Positions 22,318-29,624 of a stretch of DNA of 33,974 bases are shown here, in pieces. Location: NCBI GenBank assembly GCA_003500165.1, contig DNSZ01000105.1, positions 693-34,666 on the forward strand, written 5' to 3'. The notes beneath the pieces were generated by a model. It ran no database searches. It was not told the DNA's origin and saw only the letters and a program-made list of their open reading frames with translations. The position numbers and the translations under genes are program-made. Source of the stretch: Paracoccaceae bacterium (lineage in GTDB: Bacteria > Pseudomonadota > Alphaproteobacteria > Rhodobacterales > Rhodobacteraceae). Position 1 is the first letter of the stretch; every line of letters begins with the position of its first letter.

Positions 22318-22977
22318 CTAGCTGCCCGCGCCCGTGGGCGGTTTCGGGGCTGTCTTGCGCCGTGGCCGTCGGGCGGTGGGTTTGGCCTGCGCCGGCTTGT
22401 CCGTCGCTTCGGCCTTGGTCGCGGCCTTCCGGGTGCTGCGCCGTCGCGGCGCGGGTTTGGCGGGTGCGGCGGGTTCAGCGGCCTTGGGCGCAGGCTTGGC
22501 GGGTGCTGTCGCCTTCGGCTTTGCGGCCCCGGCCACGGTTTCCTTCACAGCGGCCGGCACGGGCAGGGATCGCGGCTCGGCCGGTGTCGCCGCATCGGTC
22601 GGCTGCACGGGTGCCTTGGCATGGGCGTCGAGCAGCACCTCGATGGTTTCGACCTGCGCCCGCTTGGCGACCTCGGCAAAGCTTGCCAGCCTTTCGCCGG
22701 CCACCTCGACCGAGGCAGCGGCGAACGCGCCTAACGCGCTGGCGTAGTCCTTGGGCGTTTCGCGTCCGCGCAGCGCGACCTGAAGGTCGGAAAGTGCGGT
22801 CTTCGTCCAGGCGCCTGAAATATCGGCCGCGCTGTCGGCGGCACGCAGCGCCACCCGGCTGAGCCTTTCGCCAAGCCGTGCGCTGGTGCGAAATCCTGCC
22901 GTCAGCGCCTGCGGGTTCGCGGGTGGAAAGGCGCGCAGGAGTTGGGTGAAGGGGTCAAGGCGGTCGGGTGAAGTCAT
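22318..22977 (-). CDS. Phasin with a lysine/alanine/proline-rich histone-H1-like tail
   Basis: A 219-residue phasin. Residues 1-110 match the neighbouring phasin: LTAGFRTSARLGERLSRVAL, then WTKTALSDLQVALRGRETP, YASALGAFAAASVEVAGERL and EVAKRAQVETIEVLLDAHAK. From about residue 125 the chain changes to a low-complexity tail of Ala, Lys, Pro and Arg with repeats such as AKPAPKAAEPAAPAKPAPRR and RRPRRKTAPKPP, very basic and probably disordered. Tails like this in PhaF and PhaM bind DNA and link PHB granules to the nucleoid, so the same is likely here. I start at ATG 22977 (MTSPDRLDPF), 6 nt below GGAG and aligned with the other phasin; ATG 23007 is an alternative. Confidence 0.8.
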   Translation of the reverse strand: MTSPDRLDPFTQLLRAFPPANPQALTAGFRTSARLGERLSRVALRAADSAADISGAWTKTALSDLQVALRGRETPKDYASALGAFAAASVEVAGERLASFAEVAKRAQVETIEVLLDAHAKAPVQPTDAATPAEPRSLPVPAAVKETVAGAAKPKATAPAKPAPKAAEPAAPAKPAPRRRSTRKAATKAEATDKPAQAKPTARRPRRKTAPKPPTGAGS

Positions 22978-23017
22978 CTCGGGCTCCGATCTTGGTCCGG
23001 TCATCGTCTCGCCCTTG

Positions 23018-23034
23018 ATGCTGCGGTGCAGCAT
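23018..23034. promoter_or_regulatory. PhaR operator before the tailed phasin gene
   Basis: A perfect dyad with 7-bp arms ATGCTGC and GCAGCAT around GGT, containing CTGC-N3-GCAG, the PhaR recognition pattern described for Paracoccus. TTGCAA overlaps the upstream arm on the minus strand like the phaP1 arrangement, but a good -10 is not visible. It lies about 40 bp before the phasin ATG. Confidence 0.75.
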
Positions 23035-23072
23035 TGCAAGCCGGGCGACCTGGTAGGGCCGGCAGCGCAACA

Positions 23073-23101
23073 GGAAACGGGCCCGCCGGGGGCCCGTTTC
23101 C
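23073..23101. terminator. Strong hairpin between the two phasin genes
   Basis: GGAAACGGGCCC and GGGCCCGTTTCC form a perfect 12-bp stem around GCCGG, starting 23 bp after the phaP1 stop on the minus strand. Only a weak T-rich run follows, so it may end most phaP1 transcripts, or protect the 3' end. Each phasin gene therefore seems to be a separate unit with its own PhaR site. Confidence 0.6.
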
Positions 23102-23123
23102 GGCGAATCAGTCCGCGTCGCGC

Positions 23124-23564
23124 CTAGTTGGCGGCGCCCTTGGCGGCGGCGGTCATGTCGTCGGTCGCCTTCTTCATCGCGGCGGTGGCTTCTTCGGAGA
23201 ATTCCTTGCCCGAGGCCATCATCAGTTCCATGGTCTCCATCTGGACGCGCTTGGCGATCTCGGCGAAGGCGGCCATATGCTCGGCGGCCATTTCGGCCGA
23301 AGCCGAGGCAAAGTCCGATGCAGCCTTGGAATAATCGGCCGGCTCTTCATGTGCCTTGGTCACTTCGCCAAGCTTGGCGATGGTTTCCTTGGTCCAGCGG
23401 GTCGACACATCAGCCGATTCCTCGGCCGCGCTCAGCGCGACGCGGGACAGCCTTTCGCCCAGCTGGGCGGTGTTCTTGAACATGTCGGTCATGGCCGAGA
23501 AATCGGTCGGGAAAGCCGACATCATGTCGTTGAAGGTCTTGGTGAAGTCGGGGGTCGCGGTCAT
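23124..23564 (-). CDS. phaP: Phasin PhaP
   Basis: A 146-residue PHB granule-surface protein. It is amphipathic and helical throughout, with LGERLSRVALSAAEESADVS (about 37-56), RWTKETIAKLGEVTKAHEEP, YSKAASDFASASAEMAAEHM and AFAEIAKRVQMETMELMMAS. No signal or membrane segment is present. It coats granules and controls their number and size. I start at ATG 23564 (MTATPDF), where AAGGAG lies 9 nt upstream; the ATG at 23570 is only 3 nt from that site. Expression should be high and PHB-dependent through the PhaR operator overlapping its promoter. The closest relative in the window is the tailed phasin next to it. Confidence 0.88.
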   Translation of the reverse strand: MTATPDFTKTFNDMMSAFPTDFSAMTDMFKNTAQLGERLSRVALSAAEESADVSTRWTKETIAKLGEVTKAHEEPADYSKAASDFASASAEMAAEHMAAFAEIAKRVQMETMELMMASGKEFSEEATAAMKKATDDMTAAAKGAAN

Positions 23565-23615
23565 CTGCATCTGCTCCTTGGGTATGGCGTTCCGGGCGTT
23601 GGCCCGATGTCCAGA

Positions 23616-23644
23616 CAGATAAATGCTGCAGCGCAGCATTTCAA
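23616..23644 (-). promoter_or_regulatory. phaP promoter overlapped by a PhaR operator
   Basis: The dyad AAATGCTGC / GCAGCATTT has 9-bp perfect arms around AGC (23621-23641) and contains CTGC-N3-GCAG. On the minus strand TTGAAA (23644-23639) and TATCTG (23621-23616) are 17 bp apart, so the operator fills the promoter core and bound PhaR would exclude RNA polymerase. A half-matching CTGC-AGT-GCGG (23652-23662) lies just upstream. Sites are read directly; the promoter call is by consensus. Confidence 0.8.
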
Positions 23645-23679
23645 GTCCTTTCTGCAGTGCGGCGGTGCCGGAGGGCCGG

Positions 23680-24102
23680 TCAGCGCAGTTCGATCCGGAC
23701 CTCCACGGCGCCACCCCCCAGATCGAAGGCGGCCCGGTCGAAACCCGGCGGCCCGAAGCGGCCGCGCGCGTTGCGCGAACACCCATAGGGTTCGGCGGGC
23801 AGGCCAAGCGCACCGGTGTCCAGCGCGCCATCGCCGTCGACATCGTGAAACACGGCGACGGCATAGCGGCCCGGCGGCAGGTCGCGGAACGTGACGGTCA
23901 CCGCGCCGGCGGCGGCGGGCACAATGCGGCCCTCGACCATCGCGGCGGGGGATGGGAAATCATCCGACGGGCCATGAAGCCCGATCGAAACCAGGCCGCC
24001 AGCGCTTTCGAGGTTGGTGACCACGACGCGGATGTCGCCCGCCATCGCCGGTGTTGCGGCCGCCATGGTCGCGGCGAAGAGAAGGGCGCGCAGGGATGTC
24101 AT
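23680..24102 (-). CDS. DUF2141-domain exported protein
   Basis: A 140-residue protein. Residues 1-21 form a signal peptide (MTSLRALLFAATMAAATPAM, cleavage after AMA), so it is periplasmic or secreted. The mature chain is a beta-sandwich pattern: GDIRVVVTNLESAGGLVSIG, VTVTFRDLPPGRYAVAVFHD, then the acidic D-V-D-G-D-G-A-L-D-T loop that resembles a calcium-binding turn, and PYGCSRNARGRFGPPGFDRA. This order matches DUF2141 proteins, which have no established function. It sits between phaC and phaP on the same strand, an unusual place for an exported protein. AGGAGG lies 8 nt before ATG 24102. Residue 89-98 Asp-rich loop intact. Confidence 0.75.
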   Translation of the reverse strand: MTSLRALLFAATMAAATPAMAGDIRVVVTNLESAGGLVSIGLHGPSDDFPSPAAMVEGRIVPAAAGAVTVTFRDLPPGRYAVAVFHDVDGDGALDTGALGLPAEPYGCSRNARGRFGPPGFDRAAFDLGGGAVEVRIELR

Positions 24103-24211
24103 CGGTCGTGCCTCCTGTCCGTTGGCATCGCGCCGGGGCGTTGCCGACAGCGTCAGGGGCCGCCTGGAGCCGCTGATTGACATTGTCAAGATTGCGGGTG
24201 CGCCGCGCGGG

Positions 24212-26017
24212 TCAGCGCCCGTGGCTGCCGGCCTTCACATAGGTGCCGGGCGCGGGGTCCAGCACCGGGTGATGCGGGCCGCCGGGTGCCCGGGCCGGCA
24301 CCTGGGCGCCCGACCGCCGGGCCAGCCAGTCGCGCCAGCGCGGCCACCAGGAGCCCTTGGTAAAGCTGGCCCCGGCCTGCCAGCTATCGGGATCGTCGAG
24401 CGGCCCGTCCGAGGTGTAATGGCCATATTTGCCCTTGGACGGCGGGTTCACGATGCCTGCGATATGGCCCGATTCGGACAGGATGAAGGTCTTGTCGCGG
24501 CTGCCCATTTGGGCAAAGCCCACAAAGGCCGACCGCCAGGGGGCGATGTGATCGGTTTCGCAGGCGATCGAGACGAGCGGGATCTGGATGTCCTTCAGCC
24601 GCACCCGCTGGCCCAGCACCGCATAGCCCGCCTCGGCGAACTCGTTGTCCTGACACAGCCGGCGCAGATACTGCACGACCATCTTGCCCGGCAGATTGGT
24701 CGAGTCGCCGTTCCAGTAGAGCAGATCGAAGGCGGGCGGCGCCTGCCCCATCATGTAGCTGCGCACGGCCGGACCATAGACCAGGTCGGGCGCCCGCAGA
24801 TAGGAAAAGGTGCGCGCCATGAAGTGCGAATGCAGATAGCCCTTGTCGGCGACCTCGCGTTCGATCCCGTCGACGAAGTCGTTCGACAGGAAGACGCCGA
24901 CCTCGCCGGGATCGGCAAAATCGGTCAGGGTGGTGAAATAGGTCGCCGAGCGGACGGACTTGTCGCCGGTTCGCGCCATGTAGCCGAGCGCGATCGCCAG
25001 CGCGGTGCCGCCGATGCAGTAGCCGACGACATTGACCTTGGCCTCGCCGGTGATCGCGCGCACCTGGGCGATGGCCTCGAGGTAGCCTTCGGCGACGTAT
25101 TCGTCGATGCCGATATCGGCGAATCGCCCGTCGGGGTTGACCCAGCTGACCACGAACAGGGTGAAGCCCTGCTCGGTGATCCAGCGGATCATGCTGTTCG
25201 TCTCGCGCAGGTCGAGGATATAGAACTTGTTGATCCAGGGCGGAAAGATCAGCAGCGGGGTGCGGTGCACCGTCTCCGTCCGGGGGGCATACTGGATCAG
25301 CTCGAACATCCGGTTGCGGTAGACGACCGCGCCCTCGGAGGTGGCGATGTTGCGGCCGACCTCGAAGGCGTCGCGATCGGCCAGGGTGACCAGCAATTCG
25401 CCATCATTGGCCTCGATGTCGCGAACCAGGTTCTCCAGCCCGTCGACCAGCGACTGGCCTTCGGTCTCCACCGCGCGGGCCAGCGCCTCGGGGTTCGTGC
25501 CCAGGTAGTTGGCCGGCGACATCAGATCGACCAGCTGGCGGGTGAAAAACGCCATCCGCCGCTTTTCGTCGGGGCCAAGCCCGTCCAGATCGTTGACCGC
25601 GCCTTCGATGGCTTCGGCCGACAGCAGATATTGCTGCTTGATGAAGTTGAAATAGGGATGGCTCTGCCATAGCGGGCTGGAAAACCGCTTGTCGGCCGGC
25701 GTCCGGTCCTCGGGCGCGCGCAACTCGCCCGACGACAGGGCCTGCTGCGCCTCGACCCAGTGCTTCAGCGACTTGCCCCAATACGACACCTGGTGTTCCA
25801 GCATCTTGGCGGGGTTGGTCAGCATCTCGGCCACCATCGCGGCATAGGCGCGCGAATAGAGCGACGGGTTGGGCGCGTGCAGGCCCGGCTCGTGCACCTC
25901 GCGCCGCTGCAGGGCCGCGATCAGGCGGGTATTCAGCGCCTCGATCTTCTTGATGTTCCGGTTGAGCCGGTCGAGATTCGTCGCTCCCGTCTCTGGCTCG
26001 TCGCCGCTCTCCGCCAT
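24212..26017 (-). CDS. phaC: Class I polyhydroxyalkanoate synthase
   Basis: A 601-residue soluble PHA synthase, the usual class I length. The N-terminal 200 residues match the class I domain (NPSLYSRAYAAMVAEMLTNP, FKRFSSPLWQSHPYFNF-like stretch at 111-125). The alpha/beta-hydrolase core has the lipase-like box VVGYCIGGTA with nucleophile Cys334, Asp489 in CETDHIAPW and His518 in SESGHIAGIVNPP, giving a full triad. It polymerises (R)-3-hydroxybutyryl-CoA. Start ATG 26017 is used; the reading frame is open further upstream but continues antisense through phaZ. It is divergent from phaZ, with a 123-bp spacer. I see no perfect CTGC-N3-GCAG in that spacer, so PhaR probably does not act directly on phaC. 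Confidence 0.93.
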   Translation of the reverse strand: MAESGDEPETGATNLDRLNRNIKKIEALNTRLIAALQRREVHEPGLHAPNPSLYSRAYAAMVAEMLTNPAKMLEHQVSYWGKSLKHWVEAQQALSSGELRAPEDRTPADKRFSSPLWQSHPYFNFIKQQYLLSAEAIEGAVNDLDGLGPDEKRRMAFFTRQLVDLMSPANYLGTNPEALARAVETEGQSLVDGLENLVRDIEANDGELLVTLADRDAFEVGRNIATSEGAVVYRNRMFELIQYAPRTETVHRTPLLIFPPWINKFYILDLRETNSMIRWITEQGFTLFVVSWVNPDGRFADIGIDEYVAEGYLEAIAQVRAITGEAKVNVVGYCIGGTALAIALGYMARTGDKSVRSATYFTTLTDFADPGEVGVFLSNDFVDGIEREVADKGYLHSHFMARTFSYLRAPDLVYGPAVRSYMMGQAPPAFDLLYWNGDSTNLPGKMVVQYLRRLCQDNEFAEAGYAVLGQRVRLKDIQIPLVSIACETDHIAPWRSAFVGFAQMGSRDKTFILSESGHIAGIVNPPSKGKYGHYTSDGPLDDPDSWQAGASFTKGSWWPRWRDWLARRSGAQVPARAPGGPHHPVLDPAPGTYVKAGSHGR

Positions 26018-26140
26018 ATTGCCATTGACCCCGGTTGCCGCGCTTGCACTATATGCGCTCCCTGCCGCCGGGAAAAGCGGCGAACTGGGCAGGGCGGGAC
26101 GCCTGCCGGGTTGCGCGGCGTCCCCGATAAAGGAGGGGAC

Positions 26141-27397
26141 ATGCGCTATCTCGCCGCTTACGACCTGCTGGAGGCGACCCGCGTGACCGGCCAGTGGCTG
26201 GGCGCCACGGCGCAGGCGATGGGTTCCTATCCCTGGCTTGCCATGGTGCCGAACCCGGCGATCGCGGCCATGGCCGCCTGGGGCGAGGTGACCGAGCGCA
26301 GCTTTGCCCGGATGGTGACGAAGCCCGACTGGGGCATCGATTCGGTGGTCACCGCGGGGCGCGAATACCCGGTTGCGGTGTCGCACATCATCGAAAAGCC
26401 GTTCGGCGACCTGATCCATTTCCGGGTCACCGGGCGCGGACCGATGCCGCGCCGCGTGCTGCTGGTGGCGCCGATGTCGGGCCATTACGCGACGCTCTTG
26501 CGCAAGACGGTGATCAGCCTCTTGCCCAATTGCGACGTGTTCGTCACCGATTGGCACAATGCCCGCGACATCCCGGTGTCCTGCGGAAAGTTCGATGTCG
26601 AGGACTACACGCTTTACGTCGCCGAATTCATCCAGGAGCTGGGCCCCGAGACCAATGTCATCGCCATCTGCCAGCCCGCGCCGCTGACCCTGGCGGCCTG
26701 TGCCTGGCTCGCCGAACACCACCCCGACTGCCAGCCGCGCACCCTGACGCTGATCGGCGGGCCGATCGACCCCGACGCGAACGCGACCGAGGTGACCGAT
26801 TTCGGCAGCCGGGTGACGATGGGCCAGCTGGAACAGGTGATGCTGCAGCGGGTCGGGTTCAAATACCCCGGCGTCGGGCGGATGGTCTATCCCGGCCTGA
26901 CGCAGTTGACATCCTTCATCTCGATGAACGCGCAGACCCATGCCCGCGCCTTTCGCGACCAGATCATGCGGGTGGCCAAGGGGGAAGGCGCCGATCACGA
27001 CCGCCACAACACCTTTTACGACGAATACCTCGCCGTGATGGACATGCCCGCCGAGTTCTACCTTTCGACGGTCGAGCGCGTCTTCAAGAAGCGTGAGATC
27101 GCGACCAACAGCTTCACCTTGCGGGGTCAGCCGGTGGATATCGGCAAGATCACGGCGACCGCGGTGAAAACGGTCGAGGGCGCCGAGGACGACATCTCGG
27201 CGCCCGGCCAGTGCATTGCCGCGCTGCCGCTGCTTACCGGCCTGCCCGAGGCGATGAAGGCCAGCCATGTGGAACCGCATGCGGGCCATTACGGCATCTT
27301 TGCCGGCAAGTCCTGGCGCAACAACATCCGCCCGCTGGTGCTCGACTTCATCGACAGCCAGGGCACACCGGCCGAGGTTCGAACCCTTCGGGCCTGA
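26141..27397 (+). CDS. phaZ: Intracellular polyhydroxybutyrate depolymerase
   Basis: A 418-residue intracellular PHB depolymerase. The family-specific catalytic cysteine is Cys177 in NVIAICQPAPLTLAA, a C-x-P-A-P context rather than the G-x-S-x-G of secreted enzymes. Earlier motifs are LLVAPMSGHYATLLRKTVIS (107-126) and VFVTDWHNARDIPVSCGKFD (133-152). The histidine is in VEPHAGHYGIFAGKSWRNNI near the C-terminus. No signal peptide is present, which agrees with action on granules in the cytoplasm. It releases 3-hydroxybutyrate for reuse as acetyl-CoA. AGGAGGGG lies immediately before the ATG at 26141. Divergent from phaC; porin follows 24 bp downstream on the same strand. Confidence 0.93.
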   Translation: MRYLAAYDLLEATRVTGQWLGATAQAMGSYPWLAMVPNPAIAAMAAWGEVTERSFARMVTKPDWGIDSVVTAGREYPVAVSHIIEKPFGDLIHFRVTGRGPMPRRVLLVAPMSGHYATLLRKTVISLLPNCDVFVTDWHNARDIPVSCGKFDVEDYTLYVAEFIQELGPETNVIAICQPAPLTLAACAWLAEHHPDCQPRTLTLIGGPIDPDANATEVTDFGSRVTMGQLEQVMLQRVGFKYPGVGRMVYPGLTQLTSFISMNAQTHARAFRDQIMRVAKGEGADHDRHNTFYDEYLAVMDMPAEFYLSTVERVFKKREIATNSFTLRGQPVDIGKITATAVKTVEGAEDDISAPGQCIAALPLLTGLPEAMKASHVEPHAGHYGIFAGKSWRNNIRPLVLDFIDSQGTPAEVRTLRA

Positions 27398-27421
27398 GCA
27401 CAGTTCGCCGGGGAGACTTCG

Positions 27422-28528
27422 ATGCATCCGGCAATCCGATCGGCAACGGGCGTGGCGGGGCTGGCGGCCATGACCATGGGCGGCCCGGCCCGCGCGCTCG
27501 ACTGGGAGCTCGCCGATGGCGGGAAACTGACCTTCTATGGTCTGATCAACATCGCCGGTCTGTTCTATGATGACGGGCGGGCCCAGTATGACTATGTCCC
27601 CGTCGGCAATTCCAACGCCCCAAGCCGGGCCGGGCTGCTTTGGGCATCGGCCAATGAGGCCTGGGGCGCCCGGTTCGAGTTCCAGTACCAGCCGCGGCCG
27701 TCGAGCGCGGTCAGCCAGCGCGACGCGGATGTGACCGACTGGGCGATCGCCAGGACCGATCTGCGCAAGCTTGAGCTCTACTGGCGCCCGGATTTCGGCG
27801 CCTTCGCCCTTGGCCAGGGGTCCATGGCAAGCGACGGGATTGCCGAGATCGACCTCTCCGGCACCACGGTTGTCGCCTATAGCAGCGTGTCGGACCCGGC
27901 CGGCGGCAACTTCTTCCGGTTCGGTGACGGGACCCTGTCAGAGGTCACCATTGGCGCCACGCTCAGCGATTTCGACGGCAGCCGCCGGATGCGAATCCGC
28001 TATGACACGCCGCGCTGGAACGGCCTGCAACTGGCCGCGTCCTATGGCCGGGAGGTGTTGCGGGAAGGCGACGACAGCGACTATGCCGATGTTGCCCTGC
28101 GCTATGACGGCAAGACCGATCGCTGGACCTATTCGGCCGGCGCCGGCTACAACTGGAAGATCGGCGACGGCAGCACGACGTCGTTCTGGGCGGCCTCGGG
28201 CTCGATCCTGAACAGCGACACCGGCCTGAACGCCACGCTGGCGCTGGGCGCGAACGATGCCGATGCGCGCTATTGGTACGCCAAGCTGGGGCTCAAGCGC
28301 GATTTCTGGTCGTTCGGATCGACCGCGCTGTCGGTCGACCACTATGACGGGGCGGGCTTTGTCGCGCGCGGCAGCGCGACCACGTCTTGGGGCATTGCCG
28401 CCGTGCAGCGGATCGACCGGGCCGATCTGGAACTCTATGCGGTCTGGCGCAGCTATGGCTTTGACGAAACGGCCGCCAGCTATCGCACCGGCCACGCTGT
28501 CATGACCGGCTTCCGCTGGACCTGGTGA
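27422..28528 (+). CDS. Outer-membrane porin
   Basis: A 368-residue porin-like beta-barrel. Residues 1-26 form a signal peptide (cleavage at ARA, before LDWELADGGKLTFYGLINIA). The mature chain alternates short aromatic-capped strands with polar turns, for example GARFEFQYQPRP, AFALGQGSMASDG, LQLAASYGREVL, and YWYAKLGLKRDFWSFGSTAL. The last residues (GHAVMTGFRWTW) end in an aromatic, the usual barrel-assembly signal. LKRDFWSFG and YDGAGFVARG are seen in porins of alphaproteobacteria. Substrate preference cannot be read. GGGGAGA precedes the ATG. It follows phaZ closely, but a functional link is not shown. A GC-rich hairpin (28527-28549) follows. Confidence 0.75.
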   Translation: MHPAIRSATGVAGLAAMTMGGPARALDWELADGGKLTFYGLINIAGLFYDDGRAQYDYVPVGNSNAPSRAGLLWASANEAWGARFEFQYQPRPSSAVSQRDADVTDWAIARTDLRKLELYWRPDFGAFALGQGSMASDGIAEIDLSGTTVVAYSSVSDPAGGNFFRFGDGTLSEVTIGATLSDFDGSRRMRIRYDTPRWNGLQLAASYGREVLREGDDSDYADVALRYDGKTDRWTYSAGAGYNWKIGDGSTTSFWAASGSILNSDTGLNATLALGANDADARYWYAKLGLKRDFWSFGSTALSVDHYDGAGFVARGSATTSWGIAAVQRIDRADLELYAVWRSYGFDETAASYRTGHAVMTGFRWTW

Positions 28529-28557
28529 CGGCCCGGCCGGGATGCCGTCTTCGCGCG

Positions 28558-28770
28558 CTATACCGGCATGTTGTCGAAATCGCCATCGTCGTCATCGGCG
28601 TCCAGGGTTTGCGCCAGCGCCGCGATGTCGGGCGGCAGCGGCAGGCCCAGCGCGCGCATCTCGGCGAGTTTCTCGCGCAGCTGTTCGCGCAGCAGGCCGG
28701 CATCCTCGGGCCGTTCGACGATCTTCTGCATCAGCAGATCGACATCCGCCTTGAGGTGTTCGAAGCTCAT
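28558..28770 (-). CDS. Small conserved-looking acidic protein of unknown function
   Basis: A 70-residue cytoplasmic protein. It is helical in its first 45 residues (FEHLKADVDLLMQKIVERPE, LLREQLREKLAEMRALGLPL) and ends in an acidic tail (DADDDDGDFDNMPV). There is no signal peptide, membrane helix or cysteine. I do not recognise a family. It follows the DksA-like gene on the same strand with 33 bp between, so they may be one operon. The helix-then-acidic-tail design suggests a small binding or anti-aggregation role, but no function is claimed. The hairpin between it and the porin may end both transcripts. Confidence 0.6.
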   Translation of the reverse strand: MSFEHLKADVDLLMQKIVERPEDAGLLREQLREKLAEMRALGLPLPPDIAALAQTLDADDDDGDFDNMPV

Positions 28771-28803
28771 GGGCAGCGGCCCTCCCCGGCCCGGTTGGCA
28801 GCG

Positions 28804-29121
28804 CTAGACCGCGCAGCGGCGGCAGAACGGCGTGGCCGGCAGCATGTCCAGCCGCTCTTTCGCGATCTCGGCGCCGCATTTCACGCAATAGCCGTATTCG
28901 CCATCGTCGATCCGCGCCAGAGCTGCGTCGATCATCCGCAGCTCGCGTGCCTCGGCCGCGCCGAGATGTTCCAGCATCTCGTCATCCTCGCGTTCGCTTG
29001 CGCGTTCGGCAAAATCCTTTGGCGCAGGCGCCTCCAGCGTCTCGCGGATCTCGGCGATGTGGGCGATCAGTTCCGCCTTTCGCGCCTCGATCTGGGCGCG
29101 GCGTTCCGCGATATTGGCCAT
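28804..29121 (-). CDS. TraR/DksA-family zinc-finger protein
   Basis: A 105-residue DksA-like protein. The N-terminal half is a helical coiled coil (ERRAQIEARKAELIAHIAEI, then LEHLGAAEARELRMIDAALA). The C-terminal C4 zinc finger is YCVKCG ... FCRRCA, with cysteines spaced as in DksA. E. coli DksA, which works with ppGpp at RNA polymerase, is longer; the two acidic residues at its coiled-coil tip are not clearly present. It may therefore be a regulator of a different group, common in alphaproteobacteria. I start at ATG 29121 (MANIAERRA), which has GGAG upstream; a TTG at 29136 is the alternative. Likely co-transcribed with the small acidic gene. Confidence 0.75.
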   Translation of the reverse strand: MANIAERRAQIEARKAELIAHIAEIRETLEAPAPKDFAERASEREDDEMLEHLGAAEARELRMIDAALARIDDGEYGYCVKCGAEIAKERLDMLPATPFCRRCAV

Positions 29122-29187
29122 GTTGGCTCCCTCCAAGCTGGCGCAGCCTAGCTGAAAGTGGTGAACCGTGCCTTGATCGGCGTCAAG

Positions 29188-29505
29188 TCAAACGGGACAA
29201 AACGCGGCATGGATGCCGCCCAGCACCGTGCGCACCCGGTCGTCGGCGATCGAGTAATAGATCGCGCGGCCCTCGCGGCGCGGCTTGACCAGCCCCTCCA
29301 TCCGCAGCCGGGCGAGTTGCTGGCTGACATTGGGCTGCCTTGTGTCAAGCGCCTCGGCCAGTTCCGCGACGCTTCTTTCGCCATCGACGAGCAGGCAAAG
29401 GGTCATCAGCCGGCCCGGATTGGCCAGCGACTTCATCATTGCGGCCGCATCCTCGGCCCGGGCGGCCATTTCCGCGGACAGGTCCGTCTTGTCGTCGAGC
29501 GCCAT
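29188..29505 (-). CDS. bigR: Persulfide-responsive ArsR-family repressor (BigR/SqrR type)
   Basis: A 105-residue ArsR protein. The core MKSLANPGRLMTLCLLVDGE (about 24-43) and the recognition helix TRQPNVSQQLARLRMEGLVK identify the family. Two cysteines, Cys37 and Cys103 (AAFCPV end), are 66 residues apart, the same spacing as Cys41 and Cys107 of SqrR and the BigR pair, which form a tetrasulfide bridge with persulfide and then leave DNA. The divergent target genes encode a Blh-type enzyme and YeeE transporters, as in known BigR loci. I start at ATG 29505 (MALDDKTD), 7 nt below GGAGG; ATG 29526 is less likely. Confidence 0.85.
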   Translation of the reverse strand: MALDDKTDLSAEMAARAEDAAAMMKSLANPGRLMTLCLLVDGERSVAELAEALDTRQPNVSQQLARLRMEGLVKPRREGRAIYYSIADDRVRTVLGGIHAAFCPV

Positions 29506-29556
29506 GGCGTCGCCTCCGGCAGGCATGCATCAAGGGATGACGTAGCATCTCTTGCC

Positions 29557-29580
29557 ATACATATCAATATGACTATGTAT
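29557..29580. promoter_or_regulatory. BigR-type operator between bigR and blh
   Basis: Perfect 7-bp inverted arms ATACATA and TATGTAT enclose 10 bp, inside which ATAT-CA-ATAT is a further small dyad. The AT-rich patch (29551-29582) is very distinct from the GC-rich surroundings. It lies in the 119-bp gap between bigR and the divergent blh operon, so a single site could control both. Confidence 0.65.
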
Positions 29581-29624
29581 CGAGGCAAGCGCGAATCCGC
29601 ACCCCTTGCCTTGCAGGAGCTTCC

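Noticed and set aside
26018..26140. PhaR operator between phaC and phaZ
   Set aside because: TGC-rich stretches occur, but there is no CTGC-N3-GCAG dyad like those before the phasin genes.
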